Shown here: in pieces, positions 1-9,392 of the stretch
Layout: every line of letters begins with the position of its first letter
How positions within the stretch are numbered: position 1 is the stretch's first letter
Assembly: GCA_963697675.1 (NCBI GenBank)
Contig: CAVOOW010000006.1
Coordinates: 1,488,001 to 1,552,000 of the forward strand
Source of the DNA: CAVOOW01 sp963697675
GTDB taxonomy: Bacteria; Actinomycetota; Actinomycetes; JACCUZ01
Length of the DNA: 64,000 nucleotides
Reading direction: 5' to 3'
Program-made: the position numbers and the translations under genes
Notes under the pieces: generated by a model
The model's input: the letters and a program-made list of their open reading frames with translations, nothing else
Databases searched by the model: none
What the model was told of the DNA's origin: nothing

Positions 1-6
1 CGGCGG

Positions 7-1693
7 TCAGGCGTCGATGATGATCGGCAGGATGACCGGGCTGCGCCGGTAGGTGTCGCGGGCCCAGCGGCTGACGGTGCGATGAATGAGCTGTTCGAGC
101 TGGTGCTGCTCGCCGATGCCTTCCTTCGCGGCCGTGGCGAGCGCCTTCTCGATGAGTGGGCACGAGGGCGGTGAACGTCGTCTCGTCGTGTACGAAGCCT
201 CTTGCCAGGAAGTCCGGCGCCTCGGTGAGCTCGCCCGTGTCCGCGTCGACGAGACAGACGATCGTGATGAAGCCCTCCTCGGCAAGGGTGCGGCGGTCCT
301 TCAGGGACGCTTCGGTAGCGCCACCAACCGTCATCCCGTCCACGTACACGAGACCCGCCGGGACCTTGCCCGTCACCGTTGCCTGTCCGTCGACGAGGTC
401 GACGACGACTCCGTCCTCAGCCAGCACTACGTTTTCCGGTGGCACCCCGGTTCTGATGGCGAGATCGCCGTTCGCCTTCAGGTGACGCCATTCACCATGC
501 ACGGGCATCACGTTGGAGGGGCGCACGATGTTGTAGCAGTAGACGAGCTCGCCCGCGCTCGCGTGCCCCGACACGTGCACCTTGGCGTTGCCCTTGTGGA
601 CGACGTTCGCGCCCCAGCGGGTCAGCGAGTTGATGACGCGGTAGATGGCGTTCTCGTTGCCGGGGATCAATGAGCTCGCGAGCAGGACGGTGTCGCCCTG
701 CCCGATGCGGATCACGTGGTCCCGGTTGGCCATGCGGGACAGGGCGGCCATCGGCTCGCCCTGCGAACCCGTGCAGACCAGGGTGATCTTGTCGTCCGCG
801 AGCTTCTCGAGAACCTTGAGGTCGACGACGAGACCCTTGGGGATCTTGAGATAGCCGAGGTCGCGGGCGATGCCCATGTTGCGGACCATCGAGCGACCGA
901 CGAAGGCGACCTTGCGGCCGTGGTTGTGTGCGGCGTCGAGCACCTGCTGGATGCGGTGCACGTGGCTGGCAAAGCTGGACACGATGATCCGCCGGGGAGC
1001 GGTGCGGAAGACTTCCTCGATCGCCGGGGTCAGATCGCGTTCGGCTGTGGTGAAGCCGGGCACCTCGGCGTTGGTCGAGTCCGTGAGGAAGAGGTCGACG
1101 CCTTCCTCGCCCAGCCGGGAGAAGGCCCGCAGGTCGGTGATCCGCTCGTCGAGCGGGAACTGGTCCATCTTGAAGTCACCGGTGTGCAGCACCAGCCCCG
1201 CAGCGGTCCTGATCGCCACCGCCAAACCGTCGGGGATCGAGTGGTTCACCGCCAGGAACTCGCAGTCGAACGGTCCGAACCGCTCCCGGCGTCCTTCCGC
1301 GACCTCCATGGTCTTGGGGGTGATGCGGTGTTCCTTGAGCTTCGCCTCGACGAACGCGAGGGTCAGCTTCGAGCCGACGAGTGGGATGTCGCGTCGCTCG
1401 CGAAGCAGGTAGGGGACACCGCCGATGTGGTCCTCGTGCCCGTGGGTCAACACGATCGCTTCGACCTTGTCGAGGCGATCCCGGATCCAGGTGAAGTCCG
1501 GCAGGATCACATCGATGCCGGGCTGATTCTCCTCAGGGAACAGGACCCCGCAGTCGACGATGAGCAACCGGCCGGCATGCTCGAAGACCGTCATGTTGCG
1601 CCCGATCTCACCGAGCCCGCCCAGCGGGACCACCCGAAGGCCGTCCCTGGCTAGTGGCGGCGGCGTGCCGAGCTCGGGATGCGGATGGCTCAC
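7..1693 (-). CDS. rnj: Ribonuclease J (MBL-fold/beta-CASP), one frameshift
   Basis: RNase J is a cytoplasmic 5'-3' exo- and endoribonuclease for mRNA decay and rRNA maturation. Reading from GTG at 1693, the N-terminus carries the family opening VPLGGLGEIGRNM (residues 22-34) and the metallo-beta-lactamase motif THGHEDH (83-89). An AAAGGA Shine-Dalgarno lies about 8 nt before the GTG. The C-terminus, ending VILPIIIDA, lies in another frame: one extra base near 157-160 (GTGCCC-A-CTCATC in coding sense) breaks the frame just before LIEKALA. Corrected length is about 561 residues, normal for the family. Without correction the upstream frame runs open off the window edge. The gene follows prfC after 39 nt on the same strand, so cotranscription is possible. 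Identity is firm. I take the frameshift as probably a sequence error. Confidence 0.93.
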
Positions 1694-1732
1694 GTGGTCA
1701 GTCCTTTGGTCGTTGACGCGGAGCGGTGGTCG

Positions 1733-3361
1733 TCAGCCGTTGTCGGCGACGAGCGGCTCGAGCATCAGGTCGGGGTGGTCGCGTTGGATGAACTGCAGCC
1801 GCCATCGGTCCGGGAACAGGGCGAGCAGCGCGCCGTCGCCGCGGGTCAGCACCTCGATGGTGGGCAGCGAGTCGAGTGCGGCGGTGTCCTCTGGTCGGGT
1901 GCGTCGGGCAAGTGAGTAGGCGAGGGCCTGCAGGTGAATGGGTGCGTTGAACTCGTGGGTCATGCGGTGGGTCGCGACCTCGAACTGCATCGGTCCTACT
2001 GCAGCGAGCACGGGAGCCTGGTCACCGCGCAGGTCGGAACGCAGCACCTGCACGACACCTTCCTGCTCGAGCTGGGTGATGCCGCGGCGGAACTGCTTGT
2101 AGCGCCCCGAGTCCTTGGCGCGCGCGACAGCGAAATGCTCGGGCGCGAAGCTGGGCAAGGGCGGGAAGCGGACCGGCTCGTCGACATAGAGGGTGTCGCC
2201 GATGCCGAGTGAGGCAGCGTTGACCAGCCCGATGACGTCTCCGGGATAGGCGGTGTCCAGGGTCGTGCGCTCGCGGCCGAACACGGCCTGCGCGTACTTG
2301 GTGGCGAACGGCCGGCCGGTGGGCTCGTGGGTGGCGACCATGCCACGCTCGAACACTCCGGAGCACACCCGGGCGAACGCGATCCGGTCACGGTGCGCGG
2401 CGTTCATGCCGGCCTGCATCTTGAACACGAACGCGGAGAACGGCTCGTCGAGAGCGCGGCTGCCGCCGTCGGCCGTCGGTCGAGGCGTCGGCGCAGGGGC
2501 CAGCTCGAGCAGCACATTGAGCAGCTGCCCGACGCCGAAGTTCTGCACCGCCGAGGAGAACAGCACTGGTGTCGTCTGCCCGGCCAGGAACGACTCCTGG
2601 TCGTGCTCGGCGCCGTCGGCTTCGAGCAGCTCGTGTTCTTCCACCGCGGTGACCCAGGCCTGGCCCTCACGCGTTTCGGCGGCGACGGGATCGAGGTGCT
2701 CCTCCGGCGCGACGGTGGCGCCGCCTGCCGTGCGGGTGAAGCGGATGAACTCGCCGCTGCGCCGGTCCAGCACGCCCCGGAAGTCACCGGCGACTCCGAC
2801 CGGCCAGGTCAGCGGTGTGGGCCGGAGCCCGATGCGCTCGGCGATCTCGTCCATCAGCTCCAGCGCGTCGCGACCGGGCCGATCCCACTTGTTCACCACG
2901 GTGATCACTGGGATGCCGCGGTGCCGGCACACCTCGAACAGCTTGAGGGTCTGCGGCTCGAGGCCCTTGGCGGCGTCGAGCAACATCACCGCGGCGTCGA
3001 CCGCGGACAGGACCCGGTAGGTGTCCTCGGAGAAGTCAGCGTGGCCGGGCGTGTCGATCAGGTTGATGACCGAGTCGCGATAGGAGAAAGCCAGGGCAGC
3101 GGACGTGATGGAGATGCCGCGGGCTTGCTCCATGTCCATCCAGTCCGACACGGTCGCCCGGCGGTTCGCCTTGCCGTGCACGGCGCCGGCCTGCGCGATG
3201 ACGCGCGCGTGCAGCGCGAGCGCTTCGGTGAGGGTCGACTTGCCGGCGTCCGGATGGCTGATCACCGCGAACGTGCGACGCCGGGCCGCCTCGGCCTGAA
3301 CGTGTGCGGGCCGATCGGCGTCGGAGGTGTCGCGGAGGAGCTGCAGAGCGGCGTCACTCAC
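1733..3361 (-). CDS. prfC: Peptide chain release factor 3
   Basis: A GTPase that removes RF1/RF2 from the ribosome after peptide release. All 542 residues are intact. G-motifs are visible: P-loop SHPDAGKST (about 36-44), switch II DTPGHADF (about 103-110) and NKWD (about 158-161), followed by EF-Tu-like domain 2 and the RF3 C-terminal domain. The start is GTG at 3361. Its first bases overlap the TGA of the upstream MerR gene (GTGA), so translation is probably coupled to that regulator, which is an unusual partner for prfC. RNase J follows 39 nt downstream. The family is clear from the motifs, the length and the full-length match to the RF3 layout rather than EF-G. Confidence 0.95.
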   Translation of the reverse strand: MSDAALQLLRDTSDADRPAHVQAEAARRRTFAVISHPDAGKSTLTEALALHARVIAQAGAVHGKANRRATVSDWMDMEQARGISITSAALAFSYRDSVINLIDTPGHADFSEDTYRVLSAVDAAVMLLDAAKGLEPQTLKLFEVCRHRGIPVITVVNKWDRPGRDALELMDEIAERIGLRPTPLTWPVGVAGDFRGVLDRRSGEFIRFTRTAGGATVAPEEHLDPVAAETREGQAWVTAVEEHELLEADGAEHDQESFLAGQTTPVLFSSAVQNFGVGQLLNVLLELAPAPTPRPTADGGSRALDEPFSAFVFKMQAGMNAAHRDRIAFARVCSGVFERGMVATHEPTGRPFATKYAQAVFGRERTTLDTAYPGDVIGLVNAASLGIGDTLYVDEPVRFPPLPSFAPEHFAVARAKDSGRYKQFRRGITQLEQEGVVQVLRSDLRGDQAPVLAAVGPMQFEVATHRMTHEFNAPIHLQALAYSLARRTRPEDTAALDSLPTIEVLTRGDGALLALFPDRWRLQFIQRDHPDLMLEPLVADNG

Positions 3362-3774
3362 CGGCCGGGCTCCAGGACGCGGCGCTGCCGGTTGATCTCG
3401 CGGCGCAGGTCCCCGGCGAAACGGTCCGCGGTCTCGAGCTGGTCGTGCAAGGCCAGCACCCGGGCATCCGCCACCGCGCTGTACATCGCGAGCCGGTCCA
3501 GCAGGAACTCGCGCTGGCCGGGCTCGGCGGGGCTGATTTCGAGATGGTCGAGCAGGCCGAGCAGATCTCGCATGTCCTCGACCGAGAAGTCGAGCGGCTT
3601 CATGCGCTTGATGAGCAAGAGCCGCGACACATCTGCCTCGGTGTAGAGCCGGAAGCCTCCAGTGCTGCGTGCCGACGGTCGCACGAGCCCCATCTCTTCG
3701 TAGTACCTGATCGTGCGCAGGCTCAGTCCCGTGCGTTCGGCGACCTCGCCTATCTGCACGTGTTGAAGACTCAC
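3358..3774 (-). CDS. MerR-family transcriptional regulator
   Basis: A 138-residue one-component regulator. The N-terminal winged helix-turn-helix has the MerR signature IGEVAERTGLSLRTIRYYEEMGL (residues 8-30), then RLYTEADVSRL, then a dimerisation coiled coil. The effector domain is very short, has no cysteines, and ends RRVLEPGR, so metal or thiol sensing is unlikely. Start is GTG at 3774. A TATGCT -10-like box ends only about 7 bases upstream, so the mRNA may be leaderless. The stop overlaps the prfC start (GTGA), which suggests one transcript. What signal it senses and whether it controls prfC cannot be told from sequence. Confidence 0.9.
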   Translation of the reverse strand: MSLQHVQIGEVAERTGLSLRTIRYYEEMGLVRPSARSTGGFRLYTEADVSRLLLIKRMKPLDFSVEDMRDLLGLLDHLEISPAEPGQREFLLDRLAMYSAVADARVLALHDQLETADRFAGDLRREINRQRRVLEPGR

Positions 3775-3781
3775 GGATCAG

Positions 3782-3804
3782 AGCATACCTTCACGCAACG
3801 TCAG
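3782..3804 (-). promoter_or_regulatory. Candidate promoter/operator of the MerR-prfC operon
   Basis: On the minus strand the stretch CTGACGTTGCGTGAAGGT (3804-3787) is an imperfect dyad, TGACG-TTG-CGTGA with one mismatch. It is followed at once by TATGCT (3787-3782), which fits a -10 element. The GTG start begins at 3774, leaving almost no leader. MerR proteins usually bind dyads lying within their own promoter, so autoregulation is plausible. This is a motif reading only. Confidence 0.35.
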
Positions 3805-3884
3805 AGTTACGCCCGGCCGCGCTTCACCGGCTCCGGACATGCACAACCAGGCCGCGGAACGTTTCTTGAATCCTCGCTCCCGGG

Positions 3885-4596
3885 GTGACCGCGCAAGACG
3901 AACGAGCCGGCTCTGATCTACCTTCACGTTGGGGCAGAGTTCATCGAGCACGACCCGCGGAGACGATCGCTGCCGGGGCCGCCTTCGCTGCCGACGACAC
4001 GGCCGCCGACGGCGGCGCGGTAGCGCGACTCACAGGAGCCGGAGAGGCGTTTGGCTCATGGGACCTCGGGGCCGATCCCGTCCTGCCGGTGAGCTATCTG
4101 AACGCGCACACCAATGTCGTGTGGTTTCACCGGGGCGTCCTATCCCTCCCCGATCGCACCCTACGAACGTGAGCTGGCGGGCTTCCTGGACGGCGGTGGA
4201 CGCTTGTTCATGTCGGGTCAGGACATCCTCGACCAGTCCGGCGGCACGACCGCTTTCGTGCACGACTACCTGCACATCGACTGGGACGGGTCGGAGACCC
4301 AGAACGACAAGCCCACCAACAATGTCGCGGGTATGACGGGCAATCCGGTGACGGACGGCATCGGCACGGTGCCGCTCGACCTGTCGGTCCTGGACGGCGT
4401 CGAGTTCTCCGACCAGGTCACGCCGATCGATCCCGCAACGGCCGCATTCACCGACGACTCGGGCGCCACCGACGGCCTCACCGTCGCGGACGGCCCGTAC
4501 AAGGTGATGTTCATGGCGTTCCCGTTCGAGGAGTTCGGCACCGCGGCCGCGAAGTCCGACCTCTTGCAAAAGGCGACGACCTGGTTCGGGAGCTGA
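3885..4596 (+). pseudogene. C-terminal fragment of a secreted S8-type peptidase, frameshifted
   Basis: About 236 residues resemble the C-terminal region that follows the subtilisin domain in some actinobacterial S8 peptidases: WDLGADPVLPVSYLNAHTNVVWF, then FLDGGGRLFMSGQDILDQ and HDYLHIDW. No catalytic Asp/His/Ser domain and no signal peptide precede it, and upstream sequence loses similarity before about 3990. The frame also breaks inside TTT at 4128-4130: removing one T joins VVWF to TGASYPSPIAPYE. The end is convergent with the oxidoreductase at 4616, with 19 bases between. I read it as a decayed remnant. A short secreted protein with an unrecognised start is less likely. The similarity is recalled from family knowledge, not from a search. 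Confidence 0.6.
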
Positions 4597-4615
4597 CCGG
4601 CGGAGCACCCTTTGG

Positions 4616-5735
4616 TCAGCGGCCCGCCGAGCCGGCAGTAGACAGACCCGGCTCGGCGGCGAGAGGGACGGCCGCGGGACGTTCGGCCTGGGAGGTGACG
4701 TCGATCGCGCGGCCCGCGTGAGCCGAGGCGAGCAACGACTCGAGGACGTCGAGGACGTGCAGCGCAAGTGTGCCGCTCGTGCGCACGTCAGCGGTGTCGC
4801 GCGCCGCCATCAGCTCCGCGACGCCGAGACCTCGTCCAGCCGACGCGTAGCCGGCCGAGACGGGCAGCGTCTCCCAGCTGGTGCTGCCAAGAGCGCGGTG
4901 CCCGACGTCACCGTCGAACCTGTTCGGATCGGGGACCGTGAGGGAACCCTTCGGACCATGGATCTCGATGGGAGCGGCTCGCGAGGGGCCGGCGTCAAAG
5001 CTCATCGTGACGGTGGACAGCGCCCCTGACGCGTGAGTGAGGATGCCGCTGACATGTGTCAGCACGTGGACGGGCACGGACTCCCCTGCGCGCGGTCCCG
5101 TCGCGATCGTTCGGGTCGTACGGGCGGCGCTACCCGCACCCACCACCGACACGATCGGCCCGAGCAACGTCACCAGCGCGGTGACGTAGTAGGGCCCCAT
5201 GTCCAGCAGCGGTCCACCGCCCGGCGCGTAGTAGAAGTCGGGGTTCGGGTGCCACCTCTCGTGTCCTGCGCTCAGGAACGTCGCGACTGCCGCCGTGGGC
5301 GTTCCGATGGCGTCGGCATCGATCGCGTGACGCGCGGTCTGTATGCCGGTGCCGAGCACCGTGTCCGGCGCAGCCCCGACGCGAACACCGGCGCGCGTCG
5401 CTGCGTGCAGGATCTCCCGCCCCTCCGCCACCGTCGCGGCCAGCGGTTTCTCGTTGTATACGGCCTTTCCGGCCGCGATCGCCGCCAGTGCGATCTGCGC
5501 GTGCCCGGCAGGAGGTGTGAGGTTCACGACGACCTCGACGTCGGGGTCCGCGAGCAGGGTCTCGACGGACAGCGCGCGCACGTCGTCAAGATCGTCGGCA
5601 ACCGCACGGGTTCGTTGCGTCGTCGAGGTCGGCGACCGCAACCAGACGCAGTGTGGTCAGTGTCTCCAGCGTCTGGAGATATTGCCGCGAGATCACACCC
5701 AGGCCGATGATGCCGACTCCTACCGGCTGGCCCAC
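4616..5735 (-). CDS. Gfo/Idh/MocA-family oxidoreductase (ThuB-like), one frameshift
   Basis: An NAD(P)-dependent sugar or cyclitol dehydrogenase of about 372 residues after correction. The N-terminal Rossmann fold (VGVGIIGLGVISRQY, then VAVADLDD) is in one frame. The rest is in another, including the EKP catalytic-lysine motif (YNEKPLAA) and the GGGPLLDMGPYYV substrate-domain motif. One extra base near 5613-5616 (GACGCAACGAACC in coding sense) separates them. The likely start is GTG at 5735, which overlaps the end of the thuA-like gene by 16 bases. It is the last gene of a three-gene minus-strand operon with ThuA and a second Gfo/Idh enzyme. ThuA/ThuB pairs are known from disaccharide oxidation to 3-keto sugars. 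The actual substrate here is unknown. Confidence 0.87.
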
Positions 5736-6424
5736 AGCATGCCTCTCTCGATGATGGTGCGCACGCTGGGGTTCTCCAGGACGGATATCAGGTGTCCGGG
5801 GGTGGCCACGAAGACCCGGCCGTGACCCCATTCGCGCGTCCAGACGGCGGGGCAGGTGACCGCCCGGTGCCATGGCTGGTCGGCGCGTGCCGGGTGAGTG
5901 GTCGTCGCGAGCACCTCGTTGTACTCGTCAGTGAGCACCCAGTACTGCTCCGTCTCGAGGTCGAAGTCGCCGATGCCGGCGACGATGGGGTGCGCAGCCA
6001 TCTCGCGCCGGATCTCGACCCGGTACGGGAGGTAGTTGTTCTCCTGCGCTCCGGGCGTGCAGTCCCGTTCGGGCTTGCTCGGGTGTGTGGCGAACTGCCC
6101 GCCCACGAGGTGCAGATAGTCCACGGTGTTGCGGAACGAGTCGGCGATCCCGCCGTGCCAGCCGGCGAAGCCGGTCCCGCCCTTGACGGCGGCGCTGAGC
6201 CCGGCGAACTGCTCCCTGCTGATCTCACCCATCGTCCAGCACTGCACGATGAGGTCTGCCTCTTCCATGGCGTGGGCGTCGGCATAGACGTCCAACGAGT
6301 CCTCGACGCGGACGTCATAGCCCGCGCTCTGGAGGAACGGGATGAACAGGTCGGTTGCCGCGACCGGCGAGTGTCCCTCCCAGCCGCCCCGGGTCACGAG
6401 GGCGTTGCGATGCGTGGTGGGCAT
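5720..6424 (-). CDS. ThuA-like domain protein
   Basis: A 234-residue intact member of the ThuA family, which has a class I glutamine amidotransferase-like fold. It opens with ALVTRGGWEGHSPVAA and carries the family motifs FAGWHGGIADSFR and VFVATPGHLISV. ThuA-type proteins occur with Gfo/Idh dehydrogenases in trehalose and related sugar oxidation, and here two such dehydrogenases flank it. The start ATG at 6424 has an AGGAC element upstream. The stop overlaps the start of the following dehydrogenase. The role in this strain (3-keto-sugar handling) is inferred from context. Confidence 0.88.
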   Translation of the reverse strand: MPTTHRNALVTRGGWEGHSPVAATDLFIPFLQSAGYDVRVEDSLDVYADAHAMEEADLIVQCWTMGEISREQFAGLSAAVKGGTGFAGWHGGIADSFRNTVDYLHLVGGQFATHPSKPERDCTPGAQENNYLPYRVEIRREMAAHPIVAGIGDFDLETEQYWVLTDEYNEVLATTTHPARADQPWHRAVTCPAVWTREWGHGRVFVATPGHLISVLENPSVRTIIERGMLWASR

Positions 6425-6455
6425 GATGTCCTGTCTCTGGGGGCTGGGTGGGCGG

Positions 6456-7651
6456 TCAAGCCGGCGCGGTCCAACGCGAGTCGTCGCCCGCGCTGGCTTC
6501 GACGGCGCTCAGAGACGCGTTGCACCTGCAAGGCGTCGGCGAACGACGGAGTCGGCTGCCGGCCGTCGGCGATCGCTTCGACAAGGTCGACGACCTGGTG
6601 CGTGAACCCGTGCTCGTAGCCGAGGCCGTGTCCGGTGGGCCACCAATGAGATGCGTACGGATGCTCCGGCTCGGTGACCATGATCCGGTGGAACCCGCGC
6701 GTCTGCACCTCGTCGCCCTGGTCGTAGACCTGGAGGTAGTTCATGTCCTCGTAGTCGAACGCCAGCGAGCCTGCCGAGCCGTTGACCTCCAGTCGCATCG
6801 CGTTCTTGCGGCCGAGGGCGAACCGGGTGGCTTCGAAGACACCGATCGGACCGTCGGCGAACCGCGCGCTGAAGATGACGGCGTCGTCGACGGTGACAGC
6901 AGCCCGGGGGCTGTCCTCGGCTGACGTCGCCGTGCCCGCCGAGTCCGACGAGCTCGCCACTGATCGGTCGCTCCGCGACGAAGGTCTCCATGAGCGCGGA
7001 GACTCCCGTGATCTTCTGTCCGACGACCCACTGCGCAGCGTCGACGATGTGCGCGCCGATGTCTCCCAGGGCACCGGAGCCGGCCTTGGACTTGTCCAGT
7101 CGCCAGGTCATCGGGCCGTTCTCGTCGCTGAGCCAGTCCTGCAGGTATTGCGCGCGCACCTGCCTGATCACCCCAAGACGCCCCTGCTCCACGAGCCGCT
7201 TGGCCAGCGCCAGCGCAGGTGTCCTCCGGTACGAGTACCCGCACATGGCGAAGACACCTCGGGCCGCTGCCTCCTCGGCGGCGGCAGCCATCGACTCCGC
7301 CTCCGCCACGGAGTTAGCCAACGGCTTCTCGCACAGCACGTGCTTGCCCGCCTGCAGAGCAGCGATGGCGATCTCGGCATGCGTGTCGCCGGGCGTGCAG
7401 ATGTCAACGAGGTCGATGTCTGGTCGCTCGATCAGACGTCGCCAGCCGGTCTCCGCCGAGTCCCAGCCAAGTTCCTCGGCGGCCTTTCGTACCGCGTCCG
7501 TGTCCCGTCCCGCTATGGCGGTCATCTGCGGTGCACGTGGCAGCCGGAAGAAGTGCGGAGCGGTTCGCCAGGCATGCGAATGGGCGGCGCCCATGAAGCC
7601 GTAGCCGGCCATGCCAACTCGTAGCGGCGGCGGGCCGGGAGATAGCGACAT
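6456..7651 (-). CDS. Gfo/Idh/MocA-family oxidoreductase, two frameshifts
   Basis: First gene of the ThuA operon, about 397 residues after correction. It starts MSLSPGPPPLRVGMAGYGFMG (Rossmann GxGxxG) and carries CEKPLANS with the catalytic-lysine motif, GSGALGDIGAHIVDAAQW, then VTVDDAVIFSARF and AFDYEDMNYLQVY. An extra base near 6929-6932 breaks the frame after LVGLGG. A second near 6518-6521 (GTCTCTGAGC for GTCCTGAGC) breaks it after LQVQRV. Once both are corrected the protein ends SAVEASAGDDSRWTAPA at TGA 6458-6456. AAAGGGG lies just upstream of the ATG at 7651. Thirty-one bases separate it from thuA. Substrate unknown, likely a sugar. Confidence 0.87.
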
Positions 7652-7889
7652 AGCACCCCTTTCTTACCGGCCGTCAGCCTAGGGGAACGCAAAGAAGCGC
7701 TGTGCAGGCGCTCGACGTCTCGCTGCCCGCACCGTCGTCACAGACAGGGCTCTGGTCCTCATTCGCTGCGCGGCGACCGGAGCTCTCGCGGACTGGTCTC
7801 GGGAAGCGCTTGCGTGGCCACGCGACGGGTGGCACTGTTCGGGCCACGCTCGGCACAACGCGGACGACATGGCGGACATGGAGGCATCG

Positions 7890-8312
7890 ATGGCAGCGGA
7901 CGCAGAATTGCTCGATCGGCTGAAGACGGTGCCGTTGTTCGAAGGGCTCTCCGACAAGGAGCTCAAGGCGGTGCTCGGCCAGTCTCAGATCGTCGAGCAC
8001 CAGGAGAACCACGTCATCGTGGAGGAGGGTCGCGGCTCCGCCGGTTTCCACCTGATCCTGGACGGTCAGGCGGGGGTCAGCAAGAACTCGCAGCGGCTCG
8101 CAACCCTGAGCCCCGGCAACTACTTCGGGGAGATCTCGGTGATCGACGGGAAGCCGCGCAGCGCGACGGTGACGGCCGAATCGCCGGTGCGGACCCTGTC
8201 GCTCGCAGCCTGGAAGTTCCAGACGCTGCTCGATGACCACCCGACGATCACCCGCAAGATCCTGCTCGGCCTCTGCCAGACGATCCGATCCAAAGAGGCT
8301 ATGACTCCCTGA
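7890..8312 (+). CDS. Stand-alone cyclic-nucleotide-binding domain protein
   Basis: About 140 residues that are almost wholly one cNMP-binding (CRP/PKA-type) beta-barrel. It begins LLDRLKTVPLFEGLSDKEL. The phosphate-binding cassette FGEISVIDGKPRSATV retains the Glu and Arg that contact ribose and phosphate in cAMP-binding proteins, so ligand binding is plausible. No DNA-binding helix-turn-helix or enzymatic domain follows, so it is not a CRP-type regulator. I chose ATG 7890 because GGAGG (7880-7884) sits 5 nt upstream. In-frame ATGs at 7869 and 7878 are alternatives. It is convergent with the permease of the phospholipid/ABC operon, whose ATPase carries a related domain. Function beyond ligand sensing is unknown. 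Confidence 0.85.
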   Translation: MAADAELLDRLKTVPLFEGLSDKELKAVLGQSQIVEHQENHVIVEEGRGSAGFHLILDGQAGVSKNSQRLATLSPGNYFGEISVIDGKPRSATVTAESPVRTLSLAAWKFQTLLDDHPTITRKILLGLCQTIRSKEAMTP

Positions 8313-8338
8313 GAGTCCTTGCCGTGGCAAAACGCGCG

Positions 8339-9392
8339 CTAGCTGTGGGAGAACGCCAGCGCGGGGTCGACGCGCACCGCCTGCCGGACACTCGCTCCGC
8401 TCGCGAGCAGCCCGATCACCAGGGCCACGACGAGCAGTTGCAGGCATGAGGCGACGGTGACCTCGACAGCGAGTGGAAACACCGGCACGAACAGCAGGGC
8501 CAGCGTGACGGCCACGGCTGCGGCGAGGACGGAGACGAGTAGTCCTTCGACGACCACTCCGCTCACCAGGCGCCGGGTGGTGACTCCGATGGCCTTGAAC
8601 ACCGCCAGGTCGCGCATCCGATCGAGGCCGGACAGATAGCAGATGAAGCCGACGATGCCCGCGGCTACGACCCAGAGCAGGATCGACAGGACACCGATGG
8701 TGCCTGTGGCGACGGACAACGGACGGCGCAGATCGTCCCGCACCTGCGTCGGCGTCATCATCCTCAGAGCCGTCCGGCACGTCTTCGGGCTCACCGCGCA
8801 TGATGAGTGCGCTGGCCAACGGTTGCCCTCCGAAGGCGATCTGCTGACCCTGGGTCAGGGTGACGAGGACGGTCGGCGTCCCACCGTTGTAGGTGAGCCC
8901 GTGCACGATGCCGACCACGGTCAACCGGCGGCCGGCCAGGGTCAGGACCCGACCGATCGGCACGTGCAGCTGTTCGTCTGCTGCGACCTCGTCGACCGTC
9001 CGTGGCTCGCGGCCCGCGATGGTGCGCGCCCGGACGATCGATCCCGGTGGATAGGCGATGACGTTGACGTCGGTGTATCCCGGTGCGGCACCGCGCACGA
9101 CGTGCCGGAAGATCGCGACGGCAGCGACCTCTTCCGCACCCGGGAGTCTGCGCAGCGGAATCAGCGCCGCGGTGTTCATCGGCGAGTTCGTCGTGAAGGG
9201 TCCGGAGATGCCCTCCGGCACGACCCAGGTGTCGGCTCCGAAGAAGCCGACGGCGCGGTCGGTCTCGGACAGGAAACTGTCGTGGACGGCTCCGAGCAGC
9301 AGGGTCATGGCGAGTACGAGGGCGGCGGCCAGCACGCCGAGGACGATCCGGCGTATTCGCCACTGCATGTCGCGAAGCGTGACCCTCAGCAC
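8339..9392 (-). CDS. FtsX/MacB-type ABC transporter permease, one frameshift
   Basis: Membrane subunit of an ABC exporter or mechanotransmitter, about 350 residues after correction. TM1 is near residues 15-35, followed by a large extracytoplasmic domain (FFGADTWVVPEGI onward) and three C-terminal helices beginning GTIGVLSILLWVVAAG. One extra base near 8765-8771 (GGCTCTGAGG in coding sense) breaks the frame after EPEDVPDG. The start GTG at 9392 overlaps the pssA stop, so it belongs to the operon ATPase-psd-pssA-permease. Its length and its pairing with an ATPase bearing a cNMP domain resemble the M. tuberculosis Rv0072/Rv0073 pair as I recall it. The substrate is not established for that family. 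A phospholipid-related role here is an inference from the operon. Confidence 0.82.
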
